64,000 nt of DNA from NCBI RefSeq assembly GCF_009936375.1, contig NZ_AP022332.1, positions 1 to 64,000 on the forward strand, written 5' to 3'. The notes beneath the pieces are model-generated. The model worked only from the letters and a program-made list of their open reading frames with translations. It did not search any database and was not told where the DNA came from. Of this stretch, positions 1 to 7,819 are shown piece after piece (position 1 is the first letter of the stretch; the number at the start of each line of letters is the position of its first letter). Made by a program: the position numbers and the translations under genes. Origin of the DNA: Methylosinus sp. C49. GTDB lineage: Bacteria; Pseudomonadota; Alphaproteobacteria; Rhizobiales; Beijerinckiaceae.

Positions 1-30
1 GATGAAGGCGCCGAGCGAAGCGGAGAACAT
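1..30 (-). CDS. 5' end of an unidentified gene (partial)
   Basis: An ATG on the minus strand at 28-30 opens a frame reading MFSASLGAFI that runs off the left edge. A purine-rich GAGAGAGGA lies about 7 nt upstream and fits a ribosome binding site. Only ten codons are visible, so the product cannot be named. The call rests on the start codon and binding site alone and could be fortuitous. Confidence 0.35.
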   Translation of the reverse strand, partial: MFSASLGAFI

Positions 31-429
31 GGGGTGATCCTCTCTCTGTGCTGACGAGGCGGCCCCTATTGGTCGGGCTCGGCCTCGTCGGTGAGGATCA
101 GATTGCCGGCGACGCTCTAACGGCCATTAAGCCGCGGTAATGCAACTCGAGCGGCATCGGCAAGGAAACATCAACCATGCGCAGGAGCGCCAAGCCAACA
201 TATTGAATACAAATCTATTATAAGACCATTTACCAAACGGCCGCAGGGAATTCTCAACCATCTCGTCCGAAAGATTTTCCGCAAAATCGCGTAATCGAGA
301 GGATTTCGCTCCTTCGGAGCCGCGAGAAGTCGACAGGACCGACCGGCGACGGCTCTCGAGGCGCGTCGCCGGGCCTGCGATACCGTCCGATCCCCCGCCC
401 TCTTGCCCTGCCCAGCGCCCCGCAGAACC
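31..429. other. Intergenic, no gene recognised
   Basis: No convincing coding sequence lies here. A frame overlapping the 3' end of the next gene on the minus strand is Arg-rich and looks like a GC-driven shadow. The stretch around 195-240 is locally AT-rich and could hold a promoter for the leftward gene starting at 30, but no clear -35/-10 pair was found. Confidence 0.4.
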
Positions 430-693
430 CTACTCGAAGGTCACGCTCAGCCCGTGGCGCTCGAGCTCTTCCTCTATCGCTTCTAGAATCGACTGCAGCT
501 CGACGATGTCGATGGGGATTTCCTGGTCGGGGGCGTCCCAATGGTCGATGTCGTCGAGGCGGATGAAGAAATCCGTGTCCTCCTCAGCGTCGGGAGGCGG
601 CGCGCTATTGGCAATGGTCAGCACATGGCCGCTGGAGAGGACGCGAATCGCGCCTTCCGTCATCTCGATCTGTATCGATTTGCGCCGCGCCAT
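430..693 (-). CDS. Imm74-like small acidic protein
   Basis: An 87-residue acidic protein starting MARRKSIQIEMTEG. A central segment with FFIRLDDIDHWDAPD is followed by an amphipathic helix and a short C-terminal strand ending SVTFE. The pattern (basic start, GHVLTI strand, LDDI.HWD motif, C-terminal helix) resembles Imm74, a family predicted to be immunity proteins against contact-dependent or polymorphic toxins. It follows mutY on the same strand 20 nt after the mutY stop, so it is probably cotranscribed. No toxin gene is adjacent, so an immunity role is inference from family resemblance only. Many such proteins occur as orphans. Confidence 0.65.
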   Translation of the reverse strand: MARRKSIQIEMTEGAIRVLSSGHVLTIANSAPPPDAEEDTDFFIRLDDIDHWDAPDQEIPIDIVELQSILEAIEEELERHGLSVTFE

Positions 694-713
694 GCAGATG
701 CTCCCGCTTCAGC

Positions 714-1814
714 TCACTCTACGATCAAACCGGCCCGTACCGCCACTTTTCGCATCAAGGTCGGCAGCCCTTCCTCAGAAAGGCGCGCCAGAGGCGTCCA
801 GCGGCCGTTCTCGATATGGGGCGGCGGCGCCGGAAGCGTCGCGGCGAATATGGTCAGCCGCAGCGAAAAATGCGTGAACACATGCTCGACCTCCCCCGGC
901 AGCGCGCGCCAGCGCGCCGCGGCGGGCGCATGGGCCTGGGCGCGGGAGGGGTCGAAATCGACGCGAAAGGGCGTCGAGGGAAATTCGCTCATGCCGCCGA
1001 GCAGGCCGCGCGGCGGCCGCGTGCGCAATAGGGCCGCGCCCCCGCAGGTGAGGACGAAAGCCGCGCCGCGCCGCAGCGGCTTCTCGAGCTTTTGCGCCTT
1101 GACCGGGAAACGCTCGGTCTCGCCGCGCCGCGCCGCCTCGCAGCCGGGCGCGAAGGGGCAGAGATCGCAGCGCGGCCCGCGCGGCGTGCAGACCGTCGCG
1201 CCGAGATCCATCAAGGCTTGCGTGAAATCGCCGGAGCGCGCGGCGGGCCGCAGCGTTTGCGCCCTCTCGCGCAATTCACGCTTGGCCTCGCGGATCGGGC
1301 GGTCGATGGCGAAGAGCCGAGCGACGACGCGCTCGACATTGCCATCGACGGCGACGCAGGGCGCGTCGAAGGCGATGGCCGCCACCGCCGCCGCCGTATA
1401 GGGGCCGACGCCGGGCAGCGAGAGGAGGTCCTCCTCCTCCCGCGGGAAGACGCCGCCGCGCTCGAAAGCCACCTGCTGCGCGCAGGCGTGGAGATTGCGG
1501 GCGCGGGCGTAATAGCCGAGGCCGGCCCAGGCTTTCATCACCTCCTCCAGCGGGGCGGCGGCGAGCGCCTCGACGCTCGGCCAGCGGGTGAGAAAGCCGA
1601 GGAAATAGGGCTTGACCGCCTCGACCGTCGTTTGCTGCAGCATGATCTCCGACAGCCAGACGGCGTAAGGGTCGGCCCGCTCGCCCGGCGCGGCGCGCCA
1701 GGGCAGATCGCGGCGGCGACGGTCATACCACGCCAGCAGCGCGCGCGGATCGGGCCACGGCGGCGATTTTGCGGACGACCTTGCGGCCGACGACTTGGCG
1801 GGGGCTCTCGGCAT
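714..1814 (-). CDS. mutY: A/G-specific adenine DNA glycosylase MutY
   Basis: MutY removes adenine mispaired with 8-oxoguanine in base excision repair. The 366-residue product has the family layout. A catalytic-Glu helix EIMLQQTTV sits near residue 55. A helix-hairpin-helix LPGVGPYTAAAV is followed by AVDGNVERV with the catalytic Asp. A [4Fe-4S] loop with C-x6-C-x2-C-x5-C spacing (CTPRGPRCDLCPFAPGC) comes next. The C-terminal NUDIX-like domain contains FTHFSLRL and recognises 8-oxoG. Residues 1-20 form a basic, low-complexity N-terminal extension. The gene is divergent from the DUF721 gene with about 50 nt between starts, an arrangement common in Hyphomicrobiales. The Imm74-like gene follows. 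Confidence 0.95.
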   Translation of the reverse strand: MPRAPAKSSAARSSAKSPPWPDPRALLAWYDRRRRDLPWRAAPGERADPYAVWLSEIMLQQTTVEAVKPYFLGFLTRWPSVEALAAAPLEEVMKAWAGLGYYARARNLHACAQQVAFERGGVFPREEEDLLSLPGVGPYTAAAVAAIAFDAPCVAVDGNVERVVARLFAIDRPIREAKRELRERAQTLRPAARSGDFTQALMDLGATVCTPRGPRCDLCPFAPGCEAARRGETERFPVKAQKLEKPLRRGAAFVLTCGGAALLRTRPPRGLLGGMSEFPSTPFRVDFDPSRAQAHAPAAARWRALPGEVEHVFTHFSLRLTIFAATLPAPPPHIENGRWTPLARLSEEGLPTLMRKVAVRAGLIVE

Positions 1815-1864
1815 GGGCTAACCTGTCCATAACGAGATCGGAGCCGATCGCGCAAGGAGAGAGC

Positions 1865-2452
1865 ATGACCGACGCGGCGACCGGGCGCTCGAAATCACGG
1901 CGATCCCGCCTCCTCGGCGAATTCCTCGACAAAACGCTCGATCCTCTGGCCGCGCGCCAGGGCTTCAGCGAAAGCTCGCTGCTGCTGCGCTGGGAGGCGA
2001 TCGTCGGCGCGCGCGTCGCCGCCATTTGCGAGCCGGTTAAGCTGCAATGGCCGCCGCGCGCCAAAAGGCGCGCGGCTGACGAGAACCAAGCCGGCGCCAA
2101 AAGGCGCGCGGCCGACGAGAACCAAGCCGGCGCCAAAAACCGCGGAGCCGAGCAGAAGGACGAGCCGGCGACTCTGGCGCTGCGCGTCGAGCCGGGCTTC
2201 GGCCTCGACATTCAGCATATGAGCGCCGCCATCATCGAGCGCGTGAACACGCATCTCGGCTGGCGCTGCGTCGCCAAGATCACGATGAAGCAGGAGCCGC
2301 TCGCCCCCCGCCGCGCCCGGCCGACGAAGCCGCCGATCGATCTCGTCGCGCGCCGACGGGCGGAAGCCGTGACCGAAGGCGTCGCCGACGAGAGGCTGCG
2401 AGCCGCGCTGGTGGCGCTTGGCGAGCGCGCGCTCGCCAAGCCGGCCCGCTGA
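1865..2452 (+). CDS. DUF721 family protein with an expanded repeat
   Basis: A 195-residue protein of the DUF721 (DciA-related) family, found beside mutY in many alphaproteobacteria. The ATG at 1865 is preferred because AAGGAGAG lies just upstream; the frame stays open further 5' but overlaps mutY. The N-terminal part (SRLLGEFLDKTLDPLAARQG, then LLLRWEAIVGARVA) carries the family signature. A charged insert follows, made of a near-perfect tandem 12-residue repeat (AKRRAADENQAG) and a third degenerate copy. The domain resumes with TLALRVEPGFGLDIQHMS. The C-terminus is basic. DUF721 proteins are linked to replicative helicase loading (DciA) in some bacteria; whether this one does so is unknown. 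Confidence 0.85.
   Translation: MTDAATGRSKSRRSRLLGEFLDKTLDPLAARQGFSESSLLLRWEAIVGARVAAICEPVKLQWPPRAKRRAADENQAGAKRRAADENQAGAKNRGAEQKDEPATLALRVEPGFGLDIQHMSAAIIERVNTHLGWRCVAKITMKQEPLAPRRARPTKPPIDLVARRRAEAVTEGVADERLRAALVALGERALAKPAR
2059..2130 (+). repeat. Tandem 36-bp repeat inside the DUF721 gene
   Basis: Two adjacent 36-bp units (2059-2094 and 2095-2130) differ at a single base seen by eye. A third, degraded copy follows from 2131. The unit length is a multiple of three, so each adds 12 residues in frame. This points to recent slippage or duplication in a disordered linker. Confidence 0.9.
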
Positions 2453-2770
2453 TTATTGGATGATCCAATAAGCGTCGGGGTCGCCGCGCATATGCACCTT
2501 CACCAGCCGGCTGAAGGGCGGAACCACCTCGACGATGATGTCGCCGCCGAGCACGCGGCAATCCTTGCTCTTCAAGCCGCGGCGGATGATCTCGCGCGCC
2601 GCCTCGAGATCATATTGCTCGGCGAGATCGACGACGCGCTGCATATCTGCGCGCTCCTTGCAGCCGGCATAGCCCGGAAAACCTTCGTAGATGACGGCGA
2701 CCTCTATGGCCGCCGCGGGCGCGAGAAGAAAAGGCGCGAGCGCCGCGCCCAGAATGAAAGAGAGCTTCAT
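2453..2770 (-). CDS. Small exported protein, unknown function
   Basis: A 105-residue protein with an N-terminal signal peptide (MKLSFILGAALAPFLLAPAAA) and a mature domain of about 84 residues with two cysteines, in YAGCKERADM and KSKDCRVLGG. The start at 2770 is chosen because a GGAGA motif precedes it and it begins the signal peptide; an upstream in-frame Met would add 21 unlikely residues. The stop is immediately adjacent to the DUF721 stop, so the two genes converge with no gap. No family recognised. It probably acts in the periplasm, possibly with one disulfide. Confidence 0.7.
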   Translation of the reverse strand: MKLSFILGAALAPFLLAPAAAIEVAVIYEGFPGYAGCKERADMQRVVDLAEQYDLEAAREIIRRGLKSKDCRVLGGDIIVEVVPPFSRLVKVHMRGDPDAYWIIQ

Positions 2771-2907
2771 ATTCGTCTCCAATGAAAAATCGGCTCGCCC
2801 ACAGGGACGCACGCATTGGAAAATGACGGCCAAAATCGATTATCGACGCCAGGGCGAATCACTACGCGCCATGGTCGCTCATTCGGCGGCAAAATTCCGC
2901 TGTGGAT

Positions 2908-4158
2908 TTATCGAAATCGCTCGACCGCATAGGGCGCCGGATCGGTGAAGGGCGCCTCTCCGGTCATCATCTCGGCGAGCAGCCTGCCGCTCACCGGGCC
3001 GAGCGTGAAGCCGTGATGCTGATGGCCGAAATCGAACCAGAGGCCCTGATGGCGGGGCGCCCTGCCGATGATCGGCAGCATGTCCGGGAAGCAGGGGCGG
3101 CAGCCCATCCAGGGCTTGGGGTCCAGCCGCTCGCCGAGCGGGAAGAGCGTGCGCGCTAGCGCTTCGTCCTTTCCCACCTGCACGGGTGTCGGCGCGGCGT
3201 CGCGGCTCGCGAATTCCGCGCCGGTGGTGAGGCGCACGCCGCGCGTCATCGGCGCCAGCACATAGCCATTGTCGGCGTCGAGAACCGGATGGAAGAGCCG
3301 CGCGCCCTCCTTGGTTCCGTAATGCATGTGATAGCCGCGCTTGACCGCGAAGGGCAGATCATAGCCGAGCGGGCGGAAAATCTGGTCCGACCAGGGGCCG
3401 AGCGCGACAACGATGTCGCGGACGATCAGCGCGCCGTCATGCGTGGGCGCGCTCCAATGTCCGTCGCGCGTCTGCGCCAGCGCGCGAACGTCGCCGGCGA
3501 GGAACCGCCCGCCGCGGCGCTGGAACAGCTCCGCATAGGCCTGAGCGACGGCGCAAGGATCGGCGACCGAGGCGGTGTCGCGAAAATGCACGGCGCCGAC
3601 AACGGGCGCTATATCGGGCTCCAGCGCCGAGAGGCCGGCGGCGTCCAGCTCCTCGACGCGCAGCGAAAAATCGCGCAGACGGGCGGCGTCGACGAGCCCT
3701 TTGGCGAGGCTCTTCTCGCTGCGATAGAGCTTGATCCAGCCGGTGCGGCGCACGATGTCGCCGGCGCCCGAGAGCTGGATCAGCGCGTCATGCTCCTCGA
3801 GGCAGCGCTCGACCAAAGGCAGCGCGTCCAGAGCATGGCGCTTGGCGCGCTCCGGCGAGCTCTCGCGGAAATAGCGCCACAGCCAGGGCGCGACGCTGGG
3901 CAGGGCCGAGAAATGATAATGCGCCTGCGGCGAGAGATTGAGCGCATAGCGCAGGAGATCGCCGAAGTCCCGCGGGAAGAGATAAGGGAAGATGGAGGCG
4001 CGCTCGATCAGCCCGGCGTTGCCGAAGCTGGTCTCCAGCCCGGCCGCGCCATGCCGGTCGACGAGAACGACGTCGCGCCCCCGCGCCTGCAGATGCAGGG
4101 CGGCCGAAACTCCGACCATTCCCGCGCCCAGCACGGCGACATCGGCGGTCTGCTGCAT
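2908..4158 (-). CDS. DadA-type FAD-dependent D-amino acid dehydrogenase/oxidoreductase
   Basis: A 416-residue FAD oxidoreductase of the DAO/DadA family. The N-terminus VAVLGAGMVGVSAALHL is a Rossmann FAD-binding motif followed by the acidic strand end VVLVDRHG. A GLETSFGNAGLI segment is characteristic of DadA-like proteins. The C-terminal part holds GCRPCFPDMLPIIG and GHQHHGFTLGPVSGRL, typical of the second FAD-contact region. GGAGG lies about 7 nt upstream of the ATG. Members oxidise D-amino acids or other small amines, usually passing electrons to the quinone pool. Substrate cannot be set from sequence, and no alanine racemase gene is adjacent. Confidence 0.85.
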   Translation of the reverse strand: MQQTADVAVLGAGMVGVSAALHLQARGRDVVLVDRHGAAGLETSFGNAGLIERASIFPYLFPRDFGDLLRYALNLSPQAHYHFSALPSVAPWLWRYFRESSPERAKRHALDALPLVERCLEEHDALIQLSGAGDIVRRTGWIKLYRSEKSLAKGLVDAARLRDFSLRVEELDAAGLSALEPDIAPVVGAVHFRDTASVADPCAVAQAYAELFQRRGGRFLAGDVRALAQTRDGHWSAPTHDGALIVRDIVVALGPWSDQIFRPLGYDLPFAVKRGYHMHYGTKEGARLFHPVLDADNGYVLAPMTRGVRLTTGAEFASRDAAPTPVQVGKDEALARTLFPLGERLDPKPWMGCRPCFPDMLPIIGRAPRHQGLWFDFGHQHHGFTLGPVSGRLLAEMMTGEAPFTDPAPYAVERFR

Positions 4159-4316
4159 AAGGTCCTCCGGGCGAACACATTCTGAAACCGAGATATGGCG
4201 GCCCGAGCGGGCGAACGCCAGCGCTGGCGTTGGTTCATCCGCAGCAATATTTCGGCCAGAGATCGGCCGCGCCCTGCCCCGCCATCGGAAGCGGAGGTTG
4301 GCGCGTCATTGCAACG

Positions 4317-4345
4317 TTGACGTTACAAGATATTGGAAATATTGC
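4317..4345 (+). promoter_or_regulatory. Possible sigma-70-type promoter
   Basis: TTGACG (4317-4322) and TATTGC (4340-4345) are separated by 17 nt in an AT-rich patch about 55 nt before the exported-protein gene at 4401. The -35 is a 5/6 match to consensus and the -10 is imperfect. Assigned from sequence similarity alone. Confidence 0.4.
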
Positions 4346-4400
4346 TTAAAATTCCGCTCCCCGCTCGTCGGAGCGTGACTTTTCGAACACGAGACCTTCC

Positions 4401-4871
4401 ATGTCGCAACCGACTTTCATGCAATTCGCCGCAGCTCTTATCGCGCTCGCGCTTCCGTCCTGCGCATCGGCGCAGGAGACGAAGGCGAAAAAATACGCCG
4501 AGACGAATGGCTGGACGATTCAGTCGTTCAGCCAGGATGGTGGGTATTTGCGCTGCGGCGCCACAGCGTCGGGAGCGACCTACTCGTTCCAAAAGAGCAG
4601 CGAAGGCTTCACGCTGCTGGTCGCCTCGTCGACGAAGGGCGACGAGGCGAAGGGCGTGGTGAAGGTCGGCGACAAGAGCTTCGGCGGCGCCTTCTACCGG
4701 ATGGACGACAATCGCCTCGGCTCGTTCCTGAAGCCGCCACAGCTCGAGGCGATCAAGAGGGCCAAATCGCTGAGCGTCACGATCGGAGCGGAGCGGACAC
4801 AGATTTCGCTCGATGGAGCGCCGGCGGCGCTTCGCAAGCTCGCCGAATGCGACGCCAAAGGTGGCGAGTAG
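4401..4871 (+). CDS. Exported protein, unknown function
   Basis: A 156-residue protein with a signal peptide (hydrophobic AAALIALALPSCASA, cleavage likely after ASA) and a mature region of about 130 residues. It contains two cysteines (LRCGATASGA and LAECDAKGGE), a GDKSFGGAFYRMDD segment and LSVTIGAERTQISLDG. The pattern of alternating strands suggests a small beta-rich periplasmic domain. It stands alone between divergent dadA-like and co-directional purB. No family recognised. Confidence 0.7.
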   Translation: MSQPTFMQFAAALIALALPSCASAQETKAKKYAETNGWTIQSFSQDGGYLRCGATASGATYSFQKSSEGFTLLVASSTKGDEAKGVVKVGDKSFGGAFYRMDDNRLGSFLKPPQLEAIKRAKSLSVTIGAERTQISLDGAPAALRKLAECDAKGGE

Positions 4872-4994
4872 ACCGGCTGTCTCGCGCTCGGGCTTCGCCG
4901 GCGGCCCCCTTCACTCCGCCCGCGGAAGGGCCTAAACGATCGTCTTCCCGCCGAACCGGCCGCACGAAGACTTTTCCAAAGGACGCCCGAGCCC

Positions 4995-6302
4995 ATGATC
5001 CCTCGCTATTCCCGCCCCGAGATGACGAAGATTTGGGAGCCGCAGACGCGCTTTCGCATCTGGTTCGAGATCGAGGCCTATGCCTGCGACGCGCTCGCCG
5101 AGATCGGCGTCATCCCCAAGGAGAGCGCCAAGGCGATCTGGGACAAGGCCGATTTCGTCACTTTCGACGTCGCCCGCATCGACGAGATCGAGCGCGTGAC
5201 CAAGCATGACGTCATCGCCTTTTTGACCCATCTCGGCGAGTTCATCGGCCCGGATTCGCGCTTCGTGCATCAGGGCATGACCAGCTCCGACGTGCTCGAC
5301 ACATGTCTCGCCGTGCAATTGGCGCGCGCCGCCGATCTTCTGATCGCCGATGTCGATGGTCTGCTCGCCGCGATAAAGCGGCGCGCACTGGAGCATAAAT
5401 ATACGCCGACCATCGGCCGCTCGCATGGCATTCACGCCGAGCCGACGACATTCGGCCTGAAGCTCGCGCAAGCCTATGCCGAATTCACGCGCTCGCGCGA
5501 ACGGCTCGTCGCCGCGCGCAAGGAGGTCGCGACCTGCGCCATCTCCGGCGCCGTCGGCACTTTCGCCAATGTCGATCCGCGCGTCGAGGAGCATGTCGCC
5601 AAGCAGCTCGGCCTCGCGGTGGAGCCCGTCTCCACGCAGGTGATTCCGCGCGACCGTCACGCCGCTTTCTTCGCGACGCTCGGCGTCGTGGCCTCATCAG
5701 TGGAGCGGCTGGCGATCGAGATTCGTCATCTGCAACGCACAGAGGTGCTGGAGGCGGAGGAATATTTCTCGGCCGGGCAGAAGGGCTCCTCCGCCATGCC
5801 GCATAAGCGCAATCCTGTGCTCACCGAAAATCTCACCGGCCTCGCGCGGCTGGTGCGCGGCATTGTGACGCCGGCGCTGGAGAATGTCGCGCTATGGCAT
5901 GAGCGCGACATTTCGCACTCTTCCGTCGAGCGCAATATCGGCCCCGACGCGACAGTGACGCTCGACTTCGCGCTCTCGCGTCTGACCAGCGTCATCGATC
6001 AGCTCGTGATCTATCCCGAAAACATGCAGAAGAATCTCGACCGCCTCGGCGGACTCGTGCATTCGCAGCGCGTGCTGCTGGCGCTGACGCAAAAGGGCGT
6101 CTCGCGCGAGGACGCTTATTCGCTGGTGCAGCGCAACGCCATGCCGGTGTGGCGCGGCGAAGGCGAGTTCCGCAAGCTGCTCGGCGCCGACGCCGAGGTG
6201 AGCGCGAAGCTCTCGCCCGCGGAGCTCGATGAATTGTTCGATCTCGCCTATCACTTCAAGCATGTCGACACGATCTTCGATCGCGTCTTCGGCAAGGCGT
6301 GA
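4995..6302 (+). CDS. purB: Adenylosuccinate lyase
   Basis: PurB catalyses two fumarate-eliminating steps: SAICAR to AICAR in purine synthesis, and adenylosuccinate to AMP. The 435-residue product begins MIPRYSRPEMTKIWEPQTRF, typical of the short bacterial PurB class. It carries TSSDVLDTCL, GRSHGIHAEPTTFG with the catalytic His, and the family signature GSSAMPHKRNP in the flexible loop with the catalytic Ser. Length is normal for the family. Purine synthesis also appears in this window as purD at 44.9 kb, unlinked. Confidence 0.96.
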   Translation: MIPRYSRPEMTKIWEPQTRFRIWFEIEAYACDALAEIGVIPKESAKAIWDKADFVTFDVARIDEIERVTKHDVIAFLTHLGEFIGPDSRFVHQGMTSSDVLDTCLAVQLARAADLLIADVDGLLAAIKRRALEHKYTPTIGRSHGIHAEPTTFGLKLAQAYAEFTRSRERLVAARKEVATCAISGAVGTFANVDPRVEEHVAKQLGLAVEPVSTQVIPRDRHAAFFATLGVVASSVERLAIEIRHLQRTEVLEAEEYFSAGQKGSSAMPHKRNPVLTENLTGLARLVRGIVTPALENVALWHERDISHSSVERNIGPDATVTLDFALSRLTSVIDQLVIYPENMQKNLDRLGGLVHSQRVLLALTQKGVSREDAYSLVQRNAMPVWRGEGEFRKLLGADAEVSAKLSPAELDELFDLAYHFKHVDTIFDRVFGKA

Positions 6303-6327
6303 TATCGGCGATGCGAGGGCGCCGCCC

Positions 6328-6627
6328 TCACGCCACCGTCTGCTTGCCATTCTCGTCGAACAGCACCTCGGTCTCGTCCTCGCCCATCAGAATGAGCGCG
6401 CGGGCGAGGCCGCCCTCGGCGCGATATTCATAGGCGTGGCGCAGCTCCACCTCGCCATAGACCATCTTCTCGCACAGAAGCAGACGCTCGGCCTCGTCAT
6501 AGCGGGCGCGAAAGAATGTGTTGCGATTGGCGAGGTCGTTCGGATCGAGCGGCGACGTCAATTTGAGCGGAAGGCTCACGCCGCTATAGGTAAGGAAATA
6601 GTAATAACCGTCACTGTCCGCTTGCAT
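6328..6627 (-). CDS. Small conserved hypothetical protein (possibly DUF6156)
   Basis: A 99-residue soluble protein beginning MQADSDGYYYFLTYSGVS, with PLKLTSPLDPNDLANRNTFF and RARYDEAERLLLCEKMVYGE, then an acidic tail. The compact composition and regular strand/turn pattern look like a real folded domain. I associate this pattern with an uncharacterised family, possibly DUF6156, but am not certain. It converges with purB, and a short GC hairpin at 6315-6329 between them may terminate transcription. Confidence 0.7.
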   Translation of the reverse strand: MQADSDGYYYFLTYSGVSLPLKLTSPLDPNDLANRNTFFRARYDEAERLLLCEKMVYGEVELRHAYEYRAEGGLARALILMGEDETEVLFDENGKQTVA

Positions 6628-7246
6628 GCGCTTCTCTCCCGTCGGACCGGCATTGGCGCTCCCGCCGGCCTCGTCGGAGCCATTGCGTAGCGCGCCGCGC
6701 GCAAAAAGAAAACCGCCTCGCTGCGACCAATTCTGCGCTTGACGAAATCGAGAATCGAGATCACCATTTCATCATCGCGTCACAGGGGGCCGCGGGAAAC
6801 GGCGACGAGCCGAGACCGAGGCGAACCGATCGAGCGGGACCTCGAGGGATGAGAACGCGATGGGCGGGCCGGCGTGGCAACGCACGCAGGCCTCGAGTCG
6901 AGCGATACATGCGAGAGGAGCATGACGCCACCGGGTCACACCGTTTGACCTCAGCCGAGGTCGAGGGCGCGGCGAAGAAATCGAGCGCAGGTTTCCTCGG
7001 GCGCCGACATTCGTGACATCCCGAGGGCGGCGAAACGCGAAGGCCAAGCGCGACGCCTCCCGATCTTCCGAATCTGGAGCTTTCCGGAGATTCGCATTCT
7101 GCGAAACAAGCGGCCCCGCGAGCCTCAGCGCTGCGGGGCCATCTCATGTCTTCCCCCTCTTCTGCCCTCTCCCGCCGAAATCATTTGTAATTGGTCCGCA
7201 TTTTCGCTAGCGCCTGCCTGCGGCGCAGCGTCGCGGAGGCGTCGAT
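6628..7246. other. Long intergenic region upstream of nasT
   Basis: About 620 bp without a supportable gene. Open frames on both strands are short and Arg/Ser/Pro-rich. The one clear structure is an inverted repeat at 7112-7140, an 8-bp GGCCCCGC/GCGGGGCC stem. It lacks a following T-run, so a terminator is not firm; it could also be part of an untranslated leader or small RNA. The nasT promoter should lie in the last 100 bp, but no convincing consensus was seen. Confidence 0.45.
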
Positions 7247-7819
7247 TTGAAAATCGTCATCGTCGATGAGAGTCCGGTGCGCGCTGCGATCCTCGAGGAT
7301 GGATTGCGCGAGGCCGGCTTCACCAATGTCGAGCGTATCGGCGAGATGCGCAGCCTGCTCGCGCGCATCTATGCGATCGACCCGGACGTCATCCTCATCG
7401 ATCTCGAAAATCCGAGCCGCGACATATTGGAGCAGATGTTCCAAGTGAGCCGCGCCGTGCGCCGGCCCGTGGCCATGTTCGTCGATCAGAGCGACGCCGC
7501 CTCCATTCAGGCATCTGTCGACGCCGGCGTCTCCGCCTATATCGTCGACGGGCTGAAGAAAGAGCGCATCAAATCCATTCTCGATCTCTGCGTGTCGCGC
7601 TTCAACGCCTTCTCGCGTCTGCAGGACGAATTGGCGCGCGCCAAATCGGAGATAGAGGAGCGCAAGACGATCGATCGCGCCAAGGGTCTTTTGATGAAGG
7701 CGAAGAACCTCAGCGAGGAGGACGCCTATCGGCTGATGCGCAGCACGGCCATGCGCGAGAAGAAGAAGATTTTCGAGATCGCCCAGGCGATCATCACCGC
7801 CTCGGAGCTGTTCAAATGA
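7247..7819 (+). CDS. nasT: ANTAR-domain antiterminator NasT
   Basis: A 190-residue response-regulator-like protein. The receiver domain spans roughly residues 1-120 with acidic D7/E8 and the phosphoacceptor-position D52 (ILIDLENP). A coiled linker leads to an ANTAR RNA-binding domain at roughly 123-184 (IDRAKGLLMKAKNLSEEDAY). Start is TTG at 7247 behind GGAGG. NasT binds a two-hairpin RNA in the leader of nitrate-assimilation transcripts and prevents termination; without nitrate/nitrite it is held by NasS. The stop overlaps the nasS start (ATGA), so the pair is translationally coupled, and the matching RNA target lies at 9153-9186. Confidence 0.93.
   Translation: MKIVIVDESPVRAAILEDGLREAGFTNVERIGEMRSLLARIYAIDPDVILIDLENPSRDILEQMFQVSRAVRRPVAMFVDQSDAASIQASVDAGVSAYIVDGLKKERIKSILDLCVSRFNAFSRLQDELARAKSEIEERKTIDRAKGLLMKAKNLSEEDAYRLMRSTAMREKKKIFEIAQAIITASELFK

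Noticed and set aside
7112-7140. Hairpin as a second ANTAR element or nasT attenuator
   Set aside because: The loop is not a hexanucleotide with A1/G4 and no T-run or alternative fold was found.
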